From Mycobacterium sp. WUMAC-067 (GTDB taxonomy: Bacteria; Actinomycetota; Actinomycetes; Mycobacteriales; Mycobacteriaceae), in assembly GCF_020217485.1 (NCBI RefSeq), contig NZ_JAEKMI010000018.1:1-64000 (forward strand): DNA of 64,000 bases, written 5' to 3'. Below, piece after piece: positions 21,332 through 31,457 of the stretch. The translations under genes and the position numbers were made by a program. The notes under the pieces are model-generated. The model ran no database searches. It worked only from the letters and a program-made list of their open reading frames with translations, and was not told the origin of the DNA. Every line of letters starts with the position of its first letter. Within the stretch, counting starts at the first letter, position 1.

Positions 21332-21840
21332 GAGTCCGCCCCGCTCGTGGCGCTGCCGGCCCTGGTGGCCCACCGCCAGGTCGCGATCCGCACGTCGGAT
21401 CCGCTGATGCGCTCCAGCCGGATGTCCAGGTGCCGTTCCGCGAGGCGCTCGACCAGCCCTTCACCCCATTCCACCACGACGACAGCGTCGTCGAGATCGC
21501 TGTCCAAGTCCAGCGAATCGAGCTCCGCGAGCAGGTCGGCGCCTTGGTGGTCGGTGTGGTCGAGCAGCCGGTACGTGTCGACGTGAATCATGGTCGGGGC
21601 GCCAGGCCGCCGCGGCGGGTGCACCCGCGCCAACACGTAGGACGGCGAGGTGATCGGGCCGTCGACGTCCATCGCCGCCGCAATCCCCTTGGCCAGCACC
21701 GTCTTTCCCGCGCCGAGCGGACCGGAGAGCACCACCACGTCACCCGCCCGCAGCCGCTCACCGAGCCGGGCCCCCAACGCGATCGTGTCCTCGACGCGCT
21801 CACAGGTCGCGATGCCCTCACCGCCATCACATTGACCCAC
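21328..21840 (-). CDS. tsaE: tRNA t6A biosynthesis ATPase TsaE
   Basis: This 170-residue P-loop ATPase has Walker A GPLGAGKT at residues 40-47, ITSPSYVLARVH and the Walker-B-like HVDTYRLLD region, ending in VVVVEWGEGLVERLAER. It drives the TsaB/TsaD complex between catalytic cycles. It begins with a GTG and overlaps the preceding hydrolase gene by 14 bases. Confidence 0.93.
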   Translation of the reverse strand: MGQCDGGEGIATCERVEDTIALGARLGERLRAGDVVVLSGPLGAGKTVLAKGIAAAMDVDGPITSPSYVLARVHPPRRPGAPTMIHVDTYRLLDHTDHQGADLLAELDSLDLDSDLDDAVVVVEWGEGLVERLAERHLDIRLERISGSDVRIATWRWATRAGSATSGADS

Positions 21841-22945
21841 GGCGCCGCAGCCTTTCTCGTATCCGCCGCAGCCTCAGCGCCGCCTTGGTCGGGGTGGCGC
21901 GCCTGACCAGCCGCACCAGGCCGCCGTTGATGGCTTCCGGCTTGTCCAGCAGCGCCAGGTGACTCGCGCCGACGACGATGACCAGCTCGGACTGCGGCAG
22001 GCCGGCGGCCATCTTTCGCGAATACTCGTCCGGGGTGAGCAGGTCGTGGTCGCCGCAGGCGATCAGGGTGGGGATCCGCAGCAGTGTCCACAGCCCGGCG
22101 GTTTCGTCATGTTCTTCCAACGCGTCCAGGAATCCCACCATGGTGGGTATGGGCGTGCTGTTCATCATCCGCTGCGAGAACGCGTCCAGGCTCCGGCTGA
22201 CCTGCAGGTCGCTGTAGGAGGCGGCCCGCAGCACCGGGCCGATCAGCGAGCGGGATACATTGCGGCCGCGATGCATCAGGTTCGGCGCGGACCGCGCGGC
22301 GACCCGGACCGCTTCCAGCGCAGGGTTTTTCAGGATCTCACCCAGCGGGGACCGCGCGACCCCTTCGGCCGCCGAGGAAATCAGCGCCGCGCCCACGATT
22401 CGGCGCCCGTACTCTTCGGGGAACTGGCGCGCGTGCGACAACACCGTCATGCCGCCCATCGAGTGGCCCACCAACACGATCATTCCGCGCGGCACCACCG
22501 CGTTCAGCACGGTTTGCAGATCCTTGCCGAGTTGGGTCAGCGTGTAGGTCTCGGGCGCGGCCTCGCCGGATCGGCCGTGCCCACGCTGGTCGTAGAAGAC
22601 CATCCGCACGTCGGGGCCCAACTGCTCGGGCAGCCGGGTCCGCTGAAAGTGGAAGGCGCCCATCTGCAGGCAGAATCCGTGCACGAACACCAGGGTCAAC
22701 GGCGCGTCGGCCGGGCCGGCTTCGCGGACCGCGAGCGGCACGCCGTCGGGCGTGGTCACCACCAGGCTGTGGTCGTCCTCGAGCCTGTTGAAATCCTCAT
22801 GGGCGTAAGGATCTTCGACCGTGGCGCGCTGGGTGATCGACCGGCGGGCCGAGGCTCCGATGATGGTGGCGATGGCCGTCAGCCCCGCACCCCCCGCAAG
22901 CCATGCCCTGCCCTTGTAGCGCTTGCGGGATCCCTCAGGGCGCAA
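21827..22945 (-). CDS. Alpha/beta-hydrolase fold protein, membrane-anchored
   Basis: This 372-residue protein starts with a basic stretch and a hydrophobic segment [20 protein letters not shown] (about 14-33), a likely anchor. It then has an alpha/beta-hydrolase domain: [14 protein letters not shown] (oxyanion region), [12 protein letters not shown], the nucleophile elbow [13 protein letters not shown], the acid region [10 protein letters not shown] and the catalytic His in [11 protein letters not shown]. The substrate is unknown; esters or epoxides are possible. The start is a TTG that overlaps the end of alr by 11 bases. In the M. tuberculosis order, as I recall it, alr is directly followed by tsaE, so this gene is an insertion or was lost there. 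Confidence 0.82.
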   Translation of the reverse strand: MRPEGSRKRYKGRAWLAGGAGLTAIATIIGASARRSITQRATVEDPYAHEDFNRLEDDHSLVVTTPDGVPLAVREAGPADAPLTLVFVHGFCLQMGAFHFQRTRLPEQLGPDVRMVFYDQRGHGRSGEAAPETYTLTQLGKDLQTVLNAVVPRGMIVLVGHSMGGMTVLSHARQFPEEYGRRIVGAALISSAAEGVARSPLGEILKNPALEAVRVAARSAPNLMHRGRNVSRSLIGPVLRAASYSDLQVSRSLDAFSQRMMNSTPIPTMVGFLDALEEHDETAGLWTLLRIPTLIACGDHDLLTPDEYSRKMAAGLPQSELVIVVGASHLALLDKPEAINGGLVRLVRRATPTKAALRLRRIRERLRRRGSM

Positions 22946-24119
22946 CGGTGTGCGCCTCGCGGTAGGTCCTGGTGATCCGGCCGCGGGGGCTGGTCACCAC
23001 TTCGTAGTGGATGGTGCCGAGCAGATCGGCCCAGTCCTGTGCGGTGGGTTCGCCATTGCGACCGGGCCCGAACAGGATCGCCTCGTCGCCCTCGGCGACA
23101 TCGGTGGGGCCGGGGCCCAGGTCGACGACGAATTGATCCATGCAGATCCGTCCGACCCCCGGTCGGCGCCGGCCGTTGATCAACACCTCCAGCCGGTTGC
23201 CCAGGGACCGGAAGATGCCGTCGGCGTAGCCGACCGGCAGCAGCGCCAGGGTGGTGTCGCGCTGCGCGGTCCAGGTGTGCCCGTAGGACACGCTCTCGCC
23301 CGCACGTATCGATTTCACCAGTGCCACAGGGCATTTCACCGTCATGGCCGGGATCAGACCCATGTCGCCGAGCTCGGGCACCGGGCTCAGCCCGTATACC
23401 GCGATGCCGGGGCGCACCATGTCGAAGGCCAGGTCGGGACGCGACATCGTGGCCGACGAGTTCGACAGGTGCGCCACCTCGTAGCGCACCCCCTCATCGC
23501 GCGCCTGGGCCAGCATGTCGGTAAACCGTTGGGCCTGAAGGTCATTGACCGGGTTGGCGGGTTGATCGGCGTACACCATGTGGGACATCAGCCCGCGCAG
23601 CACGACGGCGTCCTCGGCGACGGCGCGGCGCAGCGCGGTCAGCATCGACCGATAGTGCGCCGGCGGTACGCCATTGCGATTCAGCCCGGTGTCGACCTTG
23701 ACGGTCACCGTCGCGGTCCGGCCGGTGCGGCGCACCGCGTCCAGCAGCTCGTCGAGCTGGCGCTCCGACGACACGGCGATCTGGATGTCGGCCAGCAGCG
23801 CGGGCCCGAAGTCGACGCCGGGCGGGTGCAGCCAGGCCAGCACCGGCGCGGTGACGCCGTCGGCGCGCAGCGCCAATGCCTCGTCGACGGTGGCGACACC
23901 CAACTCGGCGGCCCCCGCGGCCAGCGCGGCGCGTGCCGTCCGGCCGGCCCCGTGGCCGTAACCGTCGGCCTTGACGACGGCCATCACCTGCGCGCCGCCG
24001 GCCTGCTCGCACAGTAGCCGCACGTTGTGCTCGATCGCGCCCAGGTCGACCAGGGCCTCGGCGAGGAGGCCCGGTGTCAGGGATATCGGCGCAGCGGCCC
24101 GCCCGGTCATGGCCGCCAT
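22935..24119 (-). CDS. alr: Alanine racemase
   Basis: This 394-residue PLP enzyme interconverts L- and D-alanine for peptidoglycan. Lys50 in [12 protein letters not shown] binds PLP and the catalytic Tyr is in [21 protein letters not shown] and [14 protein letters not shown] are family motifs. The ATG at 24119 gives a start just before the [20 protein letters not shown] core; ATG 24110 is equally possible, and a longer frame into the gadB end is rejected. It is cytoplasmic, the target of cycloserine-type inhibitors, and is followed by the hydrolase and t6A genes. Confidence 0.95.
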   Translation of the reverse strand: MAAMTGRAAAPISLTPGLLAEALVDLGAIEHNVRLLCEQAGGAQVMAVVKADGYGHGAGRTARAALAAGAAELGVATVDEALALRADGVTAPVLAWLHPPGVDFGPALLADIQIAVSSERQLDELLDAVRRTGRTATVTVKVDTGLNRNGVPPAHYRSMLTALRRAVAEDAVVLRGLMSHMVYADQPANPVNDLQAQRFTDMLAQARDEGVRYEVAHLSNSSATMSRPDLAFDMVRPGIAVYGLSPVPELGDMGLIPAMTVKCPVALVKSIRAGESVSYGHTWTAQRDTTLALLPVGYADGIFRSLGNRLEVLINGRRRPGVGRICMDQFVVDLGPGPTDVAEGDEAILFGPGRNGEPTAQDWADLLGTIHYEVVTSPRGRITRTYREAHTVAP

Positions 24120-24143
24120 TGTCCCAGAACCGCGCAGCACGCC

Positions 24144-24204
24144 GCCGAGCGTGGACTTGTCGGCGCGATTTCGGCGTGATCGGCGCCACAACTCGACGCT
24201 CGGC
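24144..24204 (-). terminator. Long stem-loop after gadB, probable terminator
   Basis: GCCGAGCGT (24144-24152) pairs with ACGCTCGGC (24196-24204). Inside, TTGT plus GGCGC (24157-24166, one bulged C) pairs with GCGCCACAA (24183-24191). It begins 10 bases past the gadB stop and precedes alr. No U-tract follows, as is common in mycobacteria. Confidence 0.55.
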
Positions 24205-24213
24205 GCGGCGGCC

Positions 24214-25596
24214 TCAGTGCGCGAAGTGCTGATCCGCGTAGTGGCCGCCGGGCCTGAGCTTGTCCAGCGAGCTGAGCGTCGAGACGGCATCGTCGTGCAG
24301 CGCCCGGGCCAGGTCGGCCGAGAGCCCCTCGCGCACCACGATGCGCAGCACCGAGACATTGGTGGCATTGTCCGGCATGGTGTAGGCGGGCACCTGCCAG
24401 CCGTAGGTCCGCAGCTCGTGGGAGACATCGAACTCGGTGTAGCCGCGGTCCTTGGACAGCCGAAAGGCGACCACAGGGATCGCGGAGCCGTCGGAGACCA
24501 GTTCGCAGTGCTCGCTGACCCGCAGCTGCTCCCCCAGCCAGCGCGCCGTCCCGGACAGCGCCTGCATGACCTTGGTGTAGCCCTCCCGACCGAGCCGCAG
24601 GAAGTTGTAGTACTGGCCGACCACCTGGTTTCCGGGGCGCGAGAAGTTCAGGGTGAAGGTCGGCATGTCGCCGCCGAGATAGTTGACCCGAAACACCAGG
24701 TCGTCGGGCAGGTATTCTTTGCTGCGCCACACCACGAACCCGACGCCGGGATAGGTCAGCCCGTACTTGTGGCCGCTGACGTTGATCGACACCACCCGGG
24801 GCAGCCGGAAATCCCACTTGAGCTCGGGGTGCAGGAACGGCACCACGAACCCGCCGCTGGCGGCGTCGACGTGCACCGGGACGTCCACACCGCCGCCGGC
24901 CGCCACCTTGTCCAGCGCGCCGCAGATGTCGGCGACGGGCTCCAGCTCACCGGTGTAGGTGGTGCCCAGGATCGCCACCACGCCGATGGTGTTCTCGTCG
25001 ACGGCGTCGACCACCTGTTCCGGGGTGATGACGTAGCGCCCCTCCTCCATCGGCAGGTAGCGGGGCTCGACGTCGAAGTAGCGGCAGAACTTCTCCCAGA
25101 CGACCTGGACGTTGGACCCCATCACCAGGTTCGGGGTGCGGCCCTTCCAGTCTTTGCCGATCTTCTGGCGCCAGCGCCACTTCATCGCCAGGCCGCCCAG
25201 CATCACCGCCTCGCTGGAGCCGATCGTGGACACCCCGCACGCGCTGTAGGGGTCGGCGTCGTTCAGGCCGTCGGCGTGGAACAGGTCGGCCACCATGCAC
25301 ACGCAGCGCTGCTCGATGGCCGCGGTCGCCGGGTACTCGTCCTTGTCGATCATGTTCTTGTCGAACGTCTCGGCCATCAGCTTCCCGGCCTCGGGGTCCA
25401 TCCAGGTGGTGACGAAGGTGGCCAGGTTCAGCCGCGAGCTCCCGTCGAGCATCAGCTCGTCGTGGATGAAGCGGTAGGCGGCGTCGGGGTCCATCGATTC
25501 GTCGGGCATCCGCAGCGCCGGGACCGGGGCCGTGAACAGCCGGCCGGTGTAGGCGGGGGCGATGGAGTGCGCGGGCAGTGAAGGGTGTTGTGGCAC
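24214..25596 (-). CDS. gadB: Glutamate decarboxylase
   Basis: This 460-residue PLP enzyme removes the alpha-carboxylate of glutamate to give GABA, consuming a proton. The PLP Lys277 is in [28 protein letters not shown] and [16 protein letters not shown], whose Asp contacts the cofactor ring, are visible. The N-terminal [20 protein letters not shown] is typical of the GadA/GadB family. Its length matches M. tuberculosis Rv3432c. It is transcribed from the nnr side with a 21-bp gap. Confidence 0.95.
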   Translation of the reverse strand: MPQHPSLPAHSIAPAYTGRLFTAPVPALRMPDESMDPDAAYRFIHDELMLDGSSRLNLATFVTTWMDPEAGKLMAETFDKNMIDKDEYPATAAIEQRCVCMVADLFHADGLNDADPYSACGVSTIGSSEAVMLGGLAMKWRWRQKIGKDWKGRTPNLVMGSNVQVVWEKFCRYFDVEPRYLPMEEGRYVITPEQVVDAVDENTIGVVAILGTTYTGELEPVADICGALDKVAAGGGVDVPVHVDAASGGFVVPFLHPELKWDFRLPRVVSINVSGHKYGLTYPGVGFVVWRSKEYLPDDLVFRVNYLGGDMPTFTLNFSRPGNQVVGQYYNFLRLGREGYTKVMQALSGTARWLGEQLRVSEHCELVSDGSAIPVVAFRLSKDRGYTEFDVSHELRTYGWQVPAYTMPDNATNVSVLRIVVREGLSADLARALHDDAVSTLSSLDKLRPGGHYADQHFAH

Positions 25597-25617
25597 TGGG
25601 GAATCCTCTCGATAGGT

Positions 25618-27039
25618 CTACAGGGCGGCCAGGGCGGCTCGGATGTGCGGCACCATGCGTGACGCGGAGGTGGGCGCGTCGCCGGGGCCCGGGTCGGCGG
25701 CCGAGCGCGCCGCCGCGTCGGCGTGGACGAAGGCCGCCGCCGCGGCCGCCTCGCCCGGCGGCAGGCCCGCCGCCAGCAGCGCGCCGATCATGCCGGACAA
25801 CACGTCGCCGGAGCCGGCGGTGGCCGCCCACGACTGCCCGGCCGGACTGAGATAGACCGGACCGCCCGGATCGGCGACGACCGTGACGTTCCCCTTGAGC
25901 AGCACCGTGGCGCCGAACGCCTCGGCCAGCTTGCGGCACGCACCCACCCGGTCATCCCCGGGGGGACTACCCGCTAGGCGCGCGAATTCACCGGCGTGCG
26001 GAGTCAGCACCGTCGGCGCGGTGCGATCGGCCACCAACTGGGGATGGGCCGCCAGGATCGTCAGGCCGTCGGCGTCCACGATCACCGGCAGGTCGCTTTC
26101 GAGCGCGAACCACAGCGCCGCCGCCCCGGCGTCGTCGGTGCCCAACCCCGGCCCGACCACCCAGGACTGCACCCGCCCCGCCGACCCGGGGCTGGGCGAG
26201 GCGATCACCTCAGGCCAGTGCGCGAGCACCTCGCGGTGCGCGCTGCCGGCGTAGCGGACCATCCCGGAGGTCGCCGCGACCGCGGCGCCGGTGCACAGCA
26301 CGGCGGCGCCCGGATACGTCGACGAGCCGGCCATCACGCCCGTGACGCCCTGCGTGTACTTGTCGTCGTGGGGACCCGGCACCGGCCAGCGTGCCGCCAC
26401 GTCGGCGGCCTCGAAGCCCAGCACGTCCGTGTCCGGCAGGTCCAGGCCGATGTCGATCAACCGCACCCGCCCGCAGTCGCCGAGCGCGTGCACGGGTTTG
26501 AGCCCGCCGAAGGTGACGGTCAGCACGGCGCGCACCGCGGGACCGCTGGTGGTCCCGGTCGCCGCGTCGACGCCACTGGGGATGTCGACGGCGACCACGG
26601 GGATCCTCGCGTCATCGACGGCGGCGAACACCTCGGCCGCGGCGGGCCGCAGGGCTCCGGAGCCGGAGATGCCCACCACCCCGTCGATGACGAGATCGGT
26701 TGCGGGCGAGACACTTTCGACGATCCGGCCGCCCGCCCTGCGGAACGCCGCCAGCCCCTTGCGGTGCGTGCGCTCCGGGTTGAGCAAAATCGCGTCGGCG
26801 GCCGCGCCGCGACACCGCACGAAGGTGGCCGCCCACAGCGCGTCGCCGCCGTTGTCTCCGGAGCCGACGACCGCGCAGACCCGCCGCCCGGCCACCCCGC
26901 CGGTGCGGGCCGCCAACTCGCCGACGATCTCGGTGGCCAGCCCGTAGGCGGCGCGCCGCATCAGGGCGCCGTCAGGCAGGCTGGCCAGCAGCGGCGCCTC
27001 GGCCTGGCGGATCGCATCTACGGAGTAGTAATGCCGCAT
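25618..27039 (-). CDS. nnr: Bifunctional NAD(P)HX epimerase/dehydratase
   Basis: This 473-residue fused protein repairs hydrated NAD(P)H. The N-terminal epimerase part (about 1-210) has CAVVGSGDNGGDALWAATFV and VAVDIPSGVDAATG. The C-terminal dehydratase part has WVVGPGLGTDDAG, VDADGLTIL, LTPHAGEFARL, VLLKGNVTVVAD and SGDVLSGMIGALLAAG. The ATG at 27039 (MRHYYSVDAIRQAEAPLL) gives exactly the M. tuberculosis Rv3433c length; the open frame extends to 27063. Confidence 0.94.
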   Translation of the reverse strand: MRHYYSVDAIRQAEAPLLASLPDGALMRRAAYGLATEIVGELAARTGGVAGRRVCAVVGSGDNGGDALWAATFVRCRGAAADAILLNPERTHRKGLAAFRRAGGRIVESVSPATDLVIDGVVGISGSGALRPAAAEVFAAVDDARIPVVAVDIPSGVDAATGTTSGPAVRAVLTVTFGGLKPVHALGDCGRVRLIDIGLDLPDTDVLGFEAADVAARWPVPGPHDDKYTQGVTGVMAGSSTYPGAAVLCTGAAVAATSGMVRYAGSAHREVLAHWPEVIASPSPGSAGRVQSWVVGPGLGTDDAGAAALWFALESDLPVIVDADGLTILAAHPQLVADRTAPTVLTPHAGEFARLAGSPPGDDRVGACRKLAEAFGATVLLKGNVTVVADPGGPVYLSPAGQSWAATAGSGDVLSGMIGALLAAGLPPGEAAAAAAFVHADAAARSAADPGPGDAPTSASRMVPHIRAALAAL

Positions 27040-27105
27040 CAGAGCCAGATTACGTGTCGCCATCGCGGGGGCTTGGCGCCCACCAGCTTTCGCTGCGGCC
27101 CGACA

Positions 27106-27825
27106 TCAGCCGGGGTCCGCCGGGGGGATGCTGCGGCGCGCCATGGCCTTGAGGCGCGCGGGACTCAGTTGCCGGCTGCGTTTGGAGCGTGTGCGGGTCA
27201 TCGGGTAGAAGCACAGGCCGATGAGGATCGAGGCGAAATGCCCGATCGCGGTGAAGTCCAGCTCGACGCGGTCCATGGTGATCAACGGGAAACCGAAGAT
27301 GACGAACAGCACCCCGAGATAGCCCCAGCGCCAGGGCCTCGCGATGTGGTAGGCCAGCACGGCCATCACGCCGACCAGGAAATAGCTGACCCCGATGTCG
27401 CGCGCGTGCACGAGCCGTTGCGACGCATCGCGTTCCTCGATCGCGAAGTAGAGGATGCCCTCGCTGATGTAGGTGGCGAGGATGTGAGAGCTCAAACCCA
27501 CAGTGAGCCAGCGCAGCTGGCCGAGCCAATGTTCGGCCGGCGCGAGAAACAGGGTGAACAGCAGCAGGTAGGGCTCGAAGTTCTTCCCGTCAATCCACAG
27601 CAGGCTGGAGAACAATACGTCGAGCGGGTTTTTGCCCAACTCGTGAATGTTGGTGGAGCGGTGCAGCAATACCGAATGCAACTGGCGGCCGGTGAGGTGG
27701 TTCTGGATGATCGTCGTGACCATCAGCACCAACAGCCAGCCGTAGGTCAGCGGCGCAGTGCTGACGAAATGCCACACCGTCAGCGTCATGCTGCGCACTC
27801 GTGCCCGAACCGATGCATGCGCCAC
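27106..27825 (-). CDS. Rhomboid-like membrane protein (Rv3434c-like)
   Basis: This 239-residue integral membrane protein has about six hydrophobic segments (PLTYGWLLVLMVTTIIQNHL, PYLLLFTLFLAPAEHWLG, WLTVGLSSHILATYISEGIL, YFLVGVMAVLAYHIA, YLGVLFVIFGFPLI and AIGHFASILIGLCFYP). The order resembles rhomboid proteins, but no clear Gly-x-Ser-x-Gly protease motif is seen, so it is probably a non-protease relative. The basic C-terminus is cytoplasmic by the positive-inside rule. It is downstream of the DUF4436 gene with a 65-bp gap. Confidence 0.72.
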   Translation of the reverse strand: MAHASVRARVRSMTLTVWHFVSTAPLTYGWLLVLMVTTIIQNHLTGRQLHSVLLHRSTNIHELGKNPLDVLFSSLLWIDGKNFEPYLLLFTLFLAPAEHWLGQLRWLTVGLSSHILATYISEGILYFAIEERDASQRLVHARDIGVSYFLVGVMAVLAYHIARPWRWGYLGVLFVIFGFPLITMDRVELDFTAIGHFASILIGLCFYPMTRTRSKRSRQLSPARLKAMARRSIPPADPG

Positions 27826-27890
27826 GACATCAACCTTCGCACGCGGGGCGCCGCGCCCGTACGACTTCGGCGGCTAACACGCCGCCGCCC

Positions 27891-28784
27891 TCAGCTACTC
27901 GACGGTGCGGGCTCCGCGGGCGCCGGCGCCGCAGCGAGCACCGGCGGATTGAGATGTCGCCACCAGCAACCGATGTAGAGCACCATCGAGACCGCCAACG
28001 CGAGCAGGACCCAGATCACGACGGTGATGTCGACCCAGCTGCCGAAGGGTGGTGAGCCGGGTAGCGCGTTTCTCAGCGGCACCACCGCGAACAGCATCGC
28101 CGCGTACCACGTCGTCATCGGCGGCTGGAACGGCCGCCGGTCCCGCGCGGTCTGAATCGCAACGAACAGAGCCAGACTGGCGATCGTGATCAGCACGCCG
28201 AGGATGACGATCGCGAACGCCGCGGTGCTCAGCGACCGCCGCACGTGCAGCCGGTACGGGCCGTCCGCCTGGGACCTGGTCGCGGTGAGTTGCCACCCCG
28301 AGAGGTGGTCGATGAAGGTGACGGGCACGTGGTCGGGCGCCCGGTCGGTATCGGGGCCGTAGAAGATCTCGACTTCGATCAGCCCCGAGCGGTATTGGTC
28401 GAAGGGCCAGCGCTCGATCTGACCGGCGATGGTCAGCGGGATCGCCATGAGCCCGGGAAGCATGCCCTTGGTCCAGGTGTGCCGCGACGGCATCGCCGAG
28501 GATCTGACCCGAAGGCTGAGATCCTCCTTGAGGTGGTGGGTTTTCGGATCCAGCAACGCCGATCCGGGATTGAAGGCGAGGTTGACGGCGAGCACGCTGT
28601 TGTTCGACTGCATCTCTTCCACGTTGATCGTCGCCGACGGCTGGTCGCTGCTCACCACCGGGGTTGATCCATCCAGTCGCCGGACCGTATCGCTTTGGGC
28701 GTACGTCAAAATCGACCCGGCGTAGACCGCGAGGACGAGCACGACAACACCTACGACGCCGAATCTGATGCCGCCCGATCGCAT
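27891..28784 (-). CDS. DUF4436 family membrane protein (Rv3435c-like)
   Basis: This 297-residue protein has an N-terminal membrane segment (FGVVGVVVLVLAVYAGSIL), an extracytoplasmic beta-rich domain of about 150 residues (SATINVEEMQSNNSVLAVNL, ERWPFDQYRSGLIEVEIFYG), then three membrane helices (AFAIVILGVLITIASLALFV, WYAAMLFAVVPLRNALPG, WVDITVVIWVLLALAVSMVL) and an Ala/Pro tail. The layout matches DUF4436. The function is unknown. Confidence 0.8.
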   Translation of the reverse strand: MRSGGIRFGVVGVVVLVLAVYAGSILTYAQSDTVRRLDGSTPVVSSDQPSATINVEEMQSNNSVLAVNLAFNPGSALLDPKTHHLKEDLSLRVRSSAMPSRHTWTKGMLPGLMAIPLTIAGQIERWPFDQYRSGLIEVEIFYGPDTDRAPDHVPVTFIDHLSGWQLTATRSQADGPYRLHVRRSLSTAAFAIVILGVLITIASLALFVAIQTARDRRPFQPPMTTWYAAMLFAVVPLRNALPGSPPFGSWVDITVVIWVLLALAVSMVLYIGCWWRHLNPPVLAAAPAPAEPAPSSS

Positions 28785-28897
28785 ACTTCCTCCCGCACGG
28801 ACGCAGCCTCGACCTCCTGGCCGAAAGGCTTTCCCAGGGCAATGTAATGGATCGACCGCGGGTCCGTCGCCGATACGCGCGAAGCGGTGCGAGCTAC

Positions 28898-30772
28898 CTA
28901 CTCGACGGTGACGGACTTGGCCAGGTTGCGCGGCTTGTCCACGTCATAACCGCGCGCCTGGGCCACGGACGCGGCGAACACCTGAAGCGGGATCGTCGAC
29001 AGCAGGGGCTGCAGAAGCGTTGACACGGAGGGGATTTCGATCAAGTGGTCGGCGTAGGGCCGCACGGTGTCATCGCCTTCTTCGGCGATCACGATGGTGA
29101 TCGCCCCGCGGGCCTGGATTTCGCGGATGTTGGACAGCAGCTTGGCGTGCAGCACCGCGGACCCCTTGGGGGACGGCATGACGACGATGACGGGCAGATC
29201 ATCCTCGATCAGCGCGATGGGGCCGTGCTTGAGTTCGCCGGCGGCGAAGCCCTCGGCGTGCATGTACGCCAATTCCTTGAGTTTGAGCGCGCCTTCCAGC
29301 GCCACCGGGTACCCGACGTGGCGACCCAGGAACAGCACCGTCGGCGACTGGGCGAATTGATAGGCCAACGCGGCCACCGGCTTGATCGTCGCGAGGACCC
29401 GCGCGACCAGGTCCGGCATGGCCTCCAGCTCGTGGTATTCCCGCGCGACCTCGTCGGGGTACTTGGTGCCACGGGCCTGCGCCAGCGCCAGGCCGACGAG
29501 ATAGTTGGCGGTGATCTGCGCCAGGAACGTCTTCGTCGACGCCACCCCGATCTCCGGGCCGGCGCGGGTATAGAGCACCGCGTCGCACTCGCGCGGAATC
29601 TGTGAGCCGTTGGTGTTGCAGATGGCCAACACCTTGGCCTTCTGCTCCTTGGCGTGGCGCACGGCTTCGAGCGTGTCGGCGGTCTCGCCGGACTGCGAGA
29701 TGGCGACCACCAGGGTGCTGCGGTCCAAAACCGGGTCACGGTAACGGAATTCGCTGGACAGCTCCACCTCGACCGGCAGCCGCGTCCAGTGCTCGATCGC
29801 GTATTTCGCCAGCAGCCCGGAGTGATACGCGGTGCCGCAGGCCACCACGAACACCTTGTCGATCTCGCGGAGTTCCTGATCGCTCAGACGCTGCTCGTCG
29901 AGCACGATCCGGCCGTCCACGAAATGGCCCAGCAGGGTGTCGGCGACGGCGGCGGGCTGCTCGGCGATCTCCTTGAGCATGAAGTACTCGTAGCCACCCT
30001 TTTCGGCGGCGGCCAGATCCCAATCGATGTGGAACTCGCGGTATGCCCCGGGCCCCAGGTCGTCGTTGCCGTCGAAGTCGGTGATCCGGTAGCCGTTGGC
30101 GGTGATCACGACGGCCTGGTCCTGGCCGAGTTCGATGGCGTTGCGGGTGTGCGGGATGAAGGCCGCCACGTCGGAGCCGACGAACATCTCGCCGTCGCCG
30201 ATGCCGAGCACCAGCGGGGTGGAGCGACGGGCGGCGACGATGGTGCCGGGGTCGTCGGCGTTGGCGAACACCAGTGTGAAGTGGCCGTCGAGGCGGCGCA
30301 GCACCGCGAGCACCGACGCGGGGAAATCGCCGGCGGTCTCGCCGTGGCGGTAGGCCTGCGCCACCAGGTGCACCGCGACCTCGGTGTCGGTGTCGCTGGC
30401 GAACTCCACGCCCTGGGCCTCGAGCTCGTGGCGCAGGTTCGCGTAATTCTCGATGATGCCGTTGTGGACCACCGCGACCTTGCCGGCGGCGTCGCGGTGG
30501 GGGTGCGCGTTGCGGTCGGTGGGGCGCCCGTGGGTGGCCCACCGGGTGTGGCCCAGGCCGGTGGTGCCGGTCAGGGACGACGGCGGCATCTGGGCGACCG
30601 CGTCTTCCAGGTTGGCCAGCCGGCCGGCGCGGCGGCTCACGGTCAGGGTGCCGTCACCGTTCGCCAGCGCGATGCCCGACGAGTCGTACCCGCGGTACTC
30701 CATCCGGCGCAGCGCGGCCATGACGACGTCACAGGCGGGCCGCTGCCCGACATAGCCGACGATTCCGCACAT
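28898..30772 (-). CDS. glmS: Glutamine--fructose-6-phosphate aminotransferase (isomerizing)
   Basis: This 624-residue enzyme makes glucosamine-6-phosphate from fructose-6-phosphate and glutamine, the first step to UDP-GlcNAc. Cys2 of MCGIVGYVG is the glutaminase nucleophile after Met removal, and HTRWATHGRPTDRNAHPH is the class II amidotransferase signature. Two SIS domains follow (VVAISQSGETADTLEAV and the later ALEGALKLKELAYMHAEGF). The C-terminal DKPRNLAKSVTVE is diagnostic. An upstream open frame to 30919 is rejected because the Cys must be N-terminal. The pathway continues with glmM at 35.3 kb. Confidence 0.97.
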   Translation of the reverse strand: MCGIVGYVGQRPACDVVMAALRRMEYRGYDSSGIALANGDGTLTVSRRAGRLANLEDAVAQMPPSSLTGTTGLGHTRWATHGRPTDRNAHPHRDAAGKVAVVHNGIIENYANLRHELEAQGVEFASDTDTEVAVHLVAQAYRHGETAGDFPASVLAVLRRLDGHFTLVFANADDPGTIVAARRSTPLVLGIGDGEMFVGSDVAAFIPHTRNAIELGQDQAVVITANGYRITDFDGNDDLGPGAYREFHIDWDLAAAEKGGYEYFMLKEIAEQPAAVADTLLGHFVDGRIVLDEQRLSDQELREIDKVFVVACGTAYHSGLLAKYAIEHWTRLPVEVELSSEFRYRDPVLDRSTLVVAISQSGETADTLEAVRHAKEQKAKVLAICNTNGSQIPRECDAVLYTRAGPEIGVASTKTFLAQITANYLVGLALAQARGTKYPDEVAREYHELEAMPDLVARVLATIKPVAALAYQFAQSPTVLFLGRHVGYPVALEGALKLKELAYMHAEGFAAGELKHGPIALIEDDLPVIVVMPSPKGSAVLHAKLLSNIREIQARGAITIVIAEEGDDTVRPYADHLIEIPSVSTLLQPLLSTIPLQVFAASVAQARGYDVDKPRNLAKSVTVE

Positions 30773-31216
30773 TCTGACCAGGGTAGTGCAGGCGGGACAC
30801 CGAACCCGCAATCCGGCGCCATGGTTAGGCCGCCCACCTGCGCCGAAAGGGACGCGGGCACCGCTATTGGGACGGCCTGAAGGGGACGTCCCGGACCAAC
30901 CTGCCCAGCCCCCCGCCATTCACGTCACCGTCATCACCGCCGGGAATTCTTTCACCTGATGTGCGCGCGACGTTTTTGTTCGCGTCATCGCCGCCGCGAT
31001 GAACACCCCTAGTATTCGAATTGTCAGCAAAGATCGTCACCGACCGAAGGACGAGCTGCGTGAGGCCTGCCCGGACGCTCTGGCTACCTCGATTTCCCGT
31101 TATCGCCGACGCATGAATTCCGTCGTCGATGGTTGTTCACCGGGAATTGTGCAGCGGGTCGCATTGAAATGCGTAACTTGCTCCGACCGACCACCGTGCG
31201 CCATGGGGAGGCAATC
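30773..31216. other. Intergenic region upstream of glmS
   Basis: This 444-bp gap between glmS and the small 65-residue gene is lower in GC than the genes. A 73-codon frame at 30999-31220 has no recognisable features and I do not call it. The divergent promoters should be here, but I see no convincing hexamers. Confidence 0.4.
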
Positions 31217-31414
31217 ATGACCGCAGTTCGGTACGACGATGTGACGCCCGCCCCGCTGGCGCCGGCGTCCCGACAAGCCACCAAGCCGCGCCGGCAGCCG
31301 TCGACGGGCTCCGGAAACGCCTTGATGGACATGACCACCCACGTGCTCACCGCCACGCTGCACCAGCTCTACGCGGCGCTGTGGCGGGCGGGGGTCATCG
31401 AGGTCACGGCCTAG
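31217..31414 (+). CDS. Small hypothetical protein, 65 residues
   Basis: A short reading frame starts at the ATG at 31217 behind a good GGGGAGG site. The N-terminal half is Pro/Arg-rich (APLAPASRQATKPRRQPSTG) and the C-terminal half is an amphipathic helix (MDMTTHVLTATLHQLYAALW). It is followed 43 bases later by the hydrolase-like gene, so the two may be co-transcribed. No function is recognised. The RBS and compact composition argue for a real gene, but it is short. Confidence 0.45.
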   Translation: MTAVRYDDVTPAPLAPASRQATKPRRQPSTGSGNALMDMTTHVLTATLHQLYAALWRAGVIEVTA

Positions 31415-31457
31415 TCATCTTCGCGGGCGTGCGATTGTGATGCGCTAACGTCGACGC

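Noticed and set aside
30773..30919. N-terminal extension of glmS
   Set aside because: The glutaminase Cys must be the first residue after Met removal, which fixes the start at 30772.
30999..31220. 73-codon frame upstream of glmS
   Set aside because: It has no convincing ribosome site, no recognisable motif and overlaps the start of the better-supported 65-residue gene.
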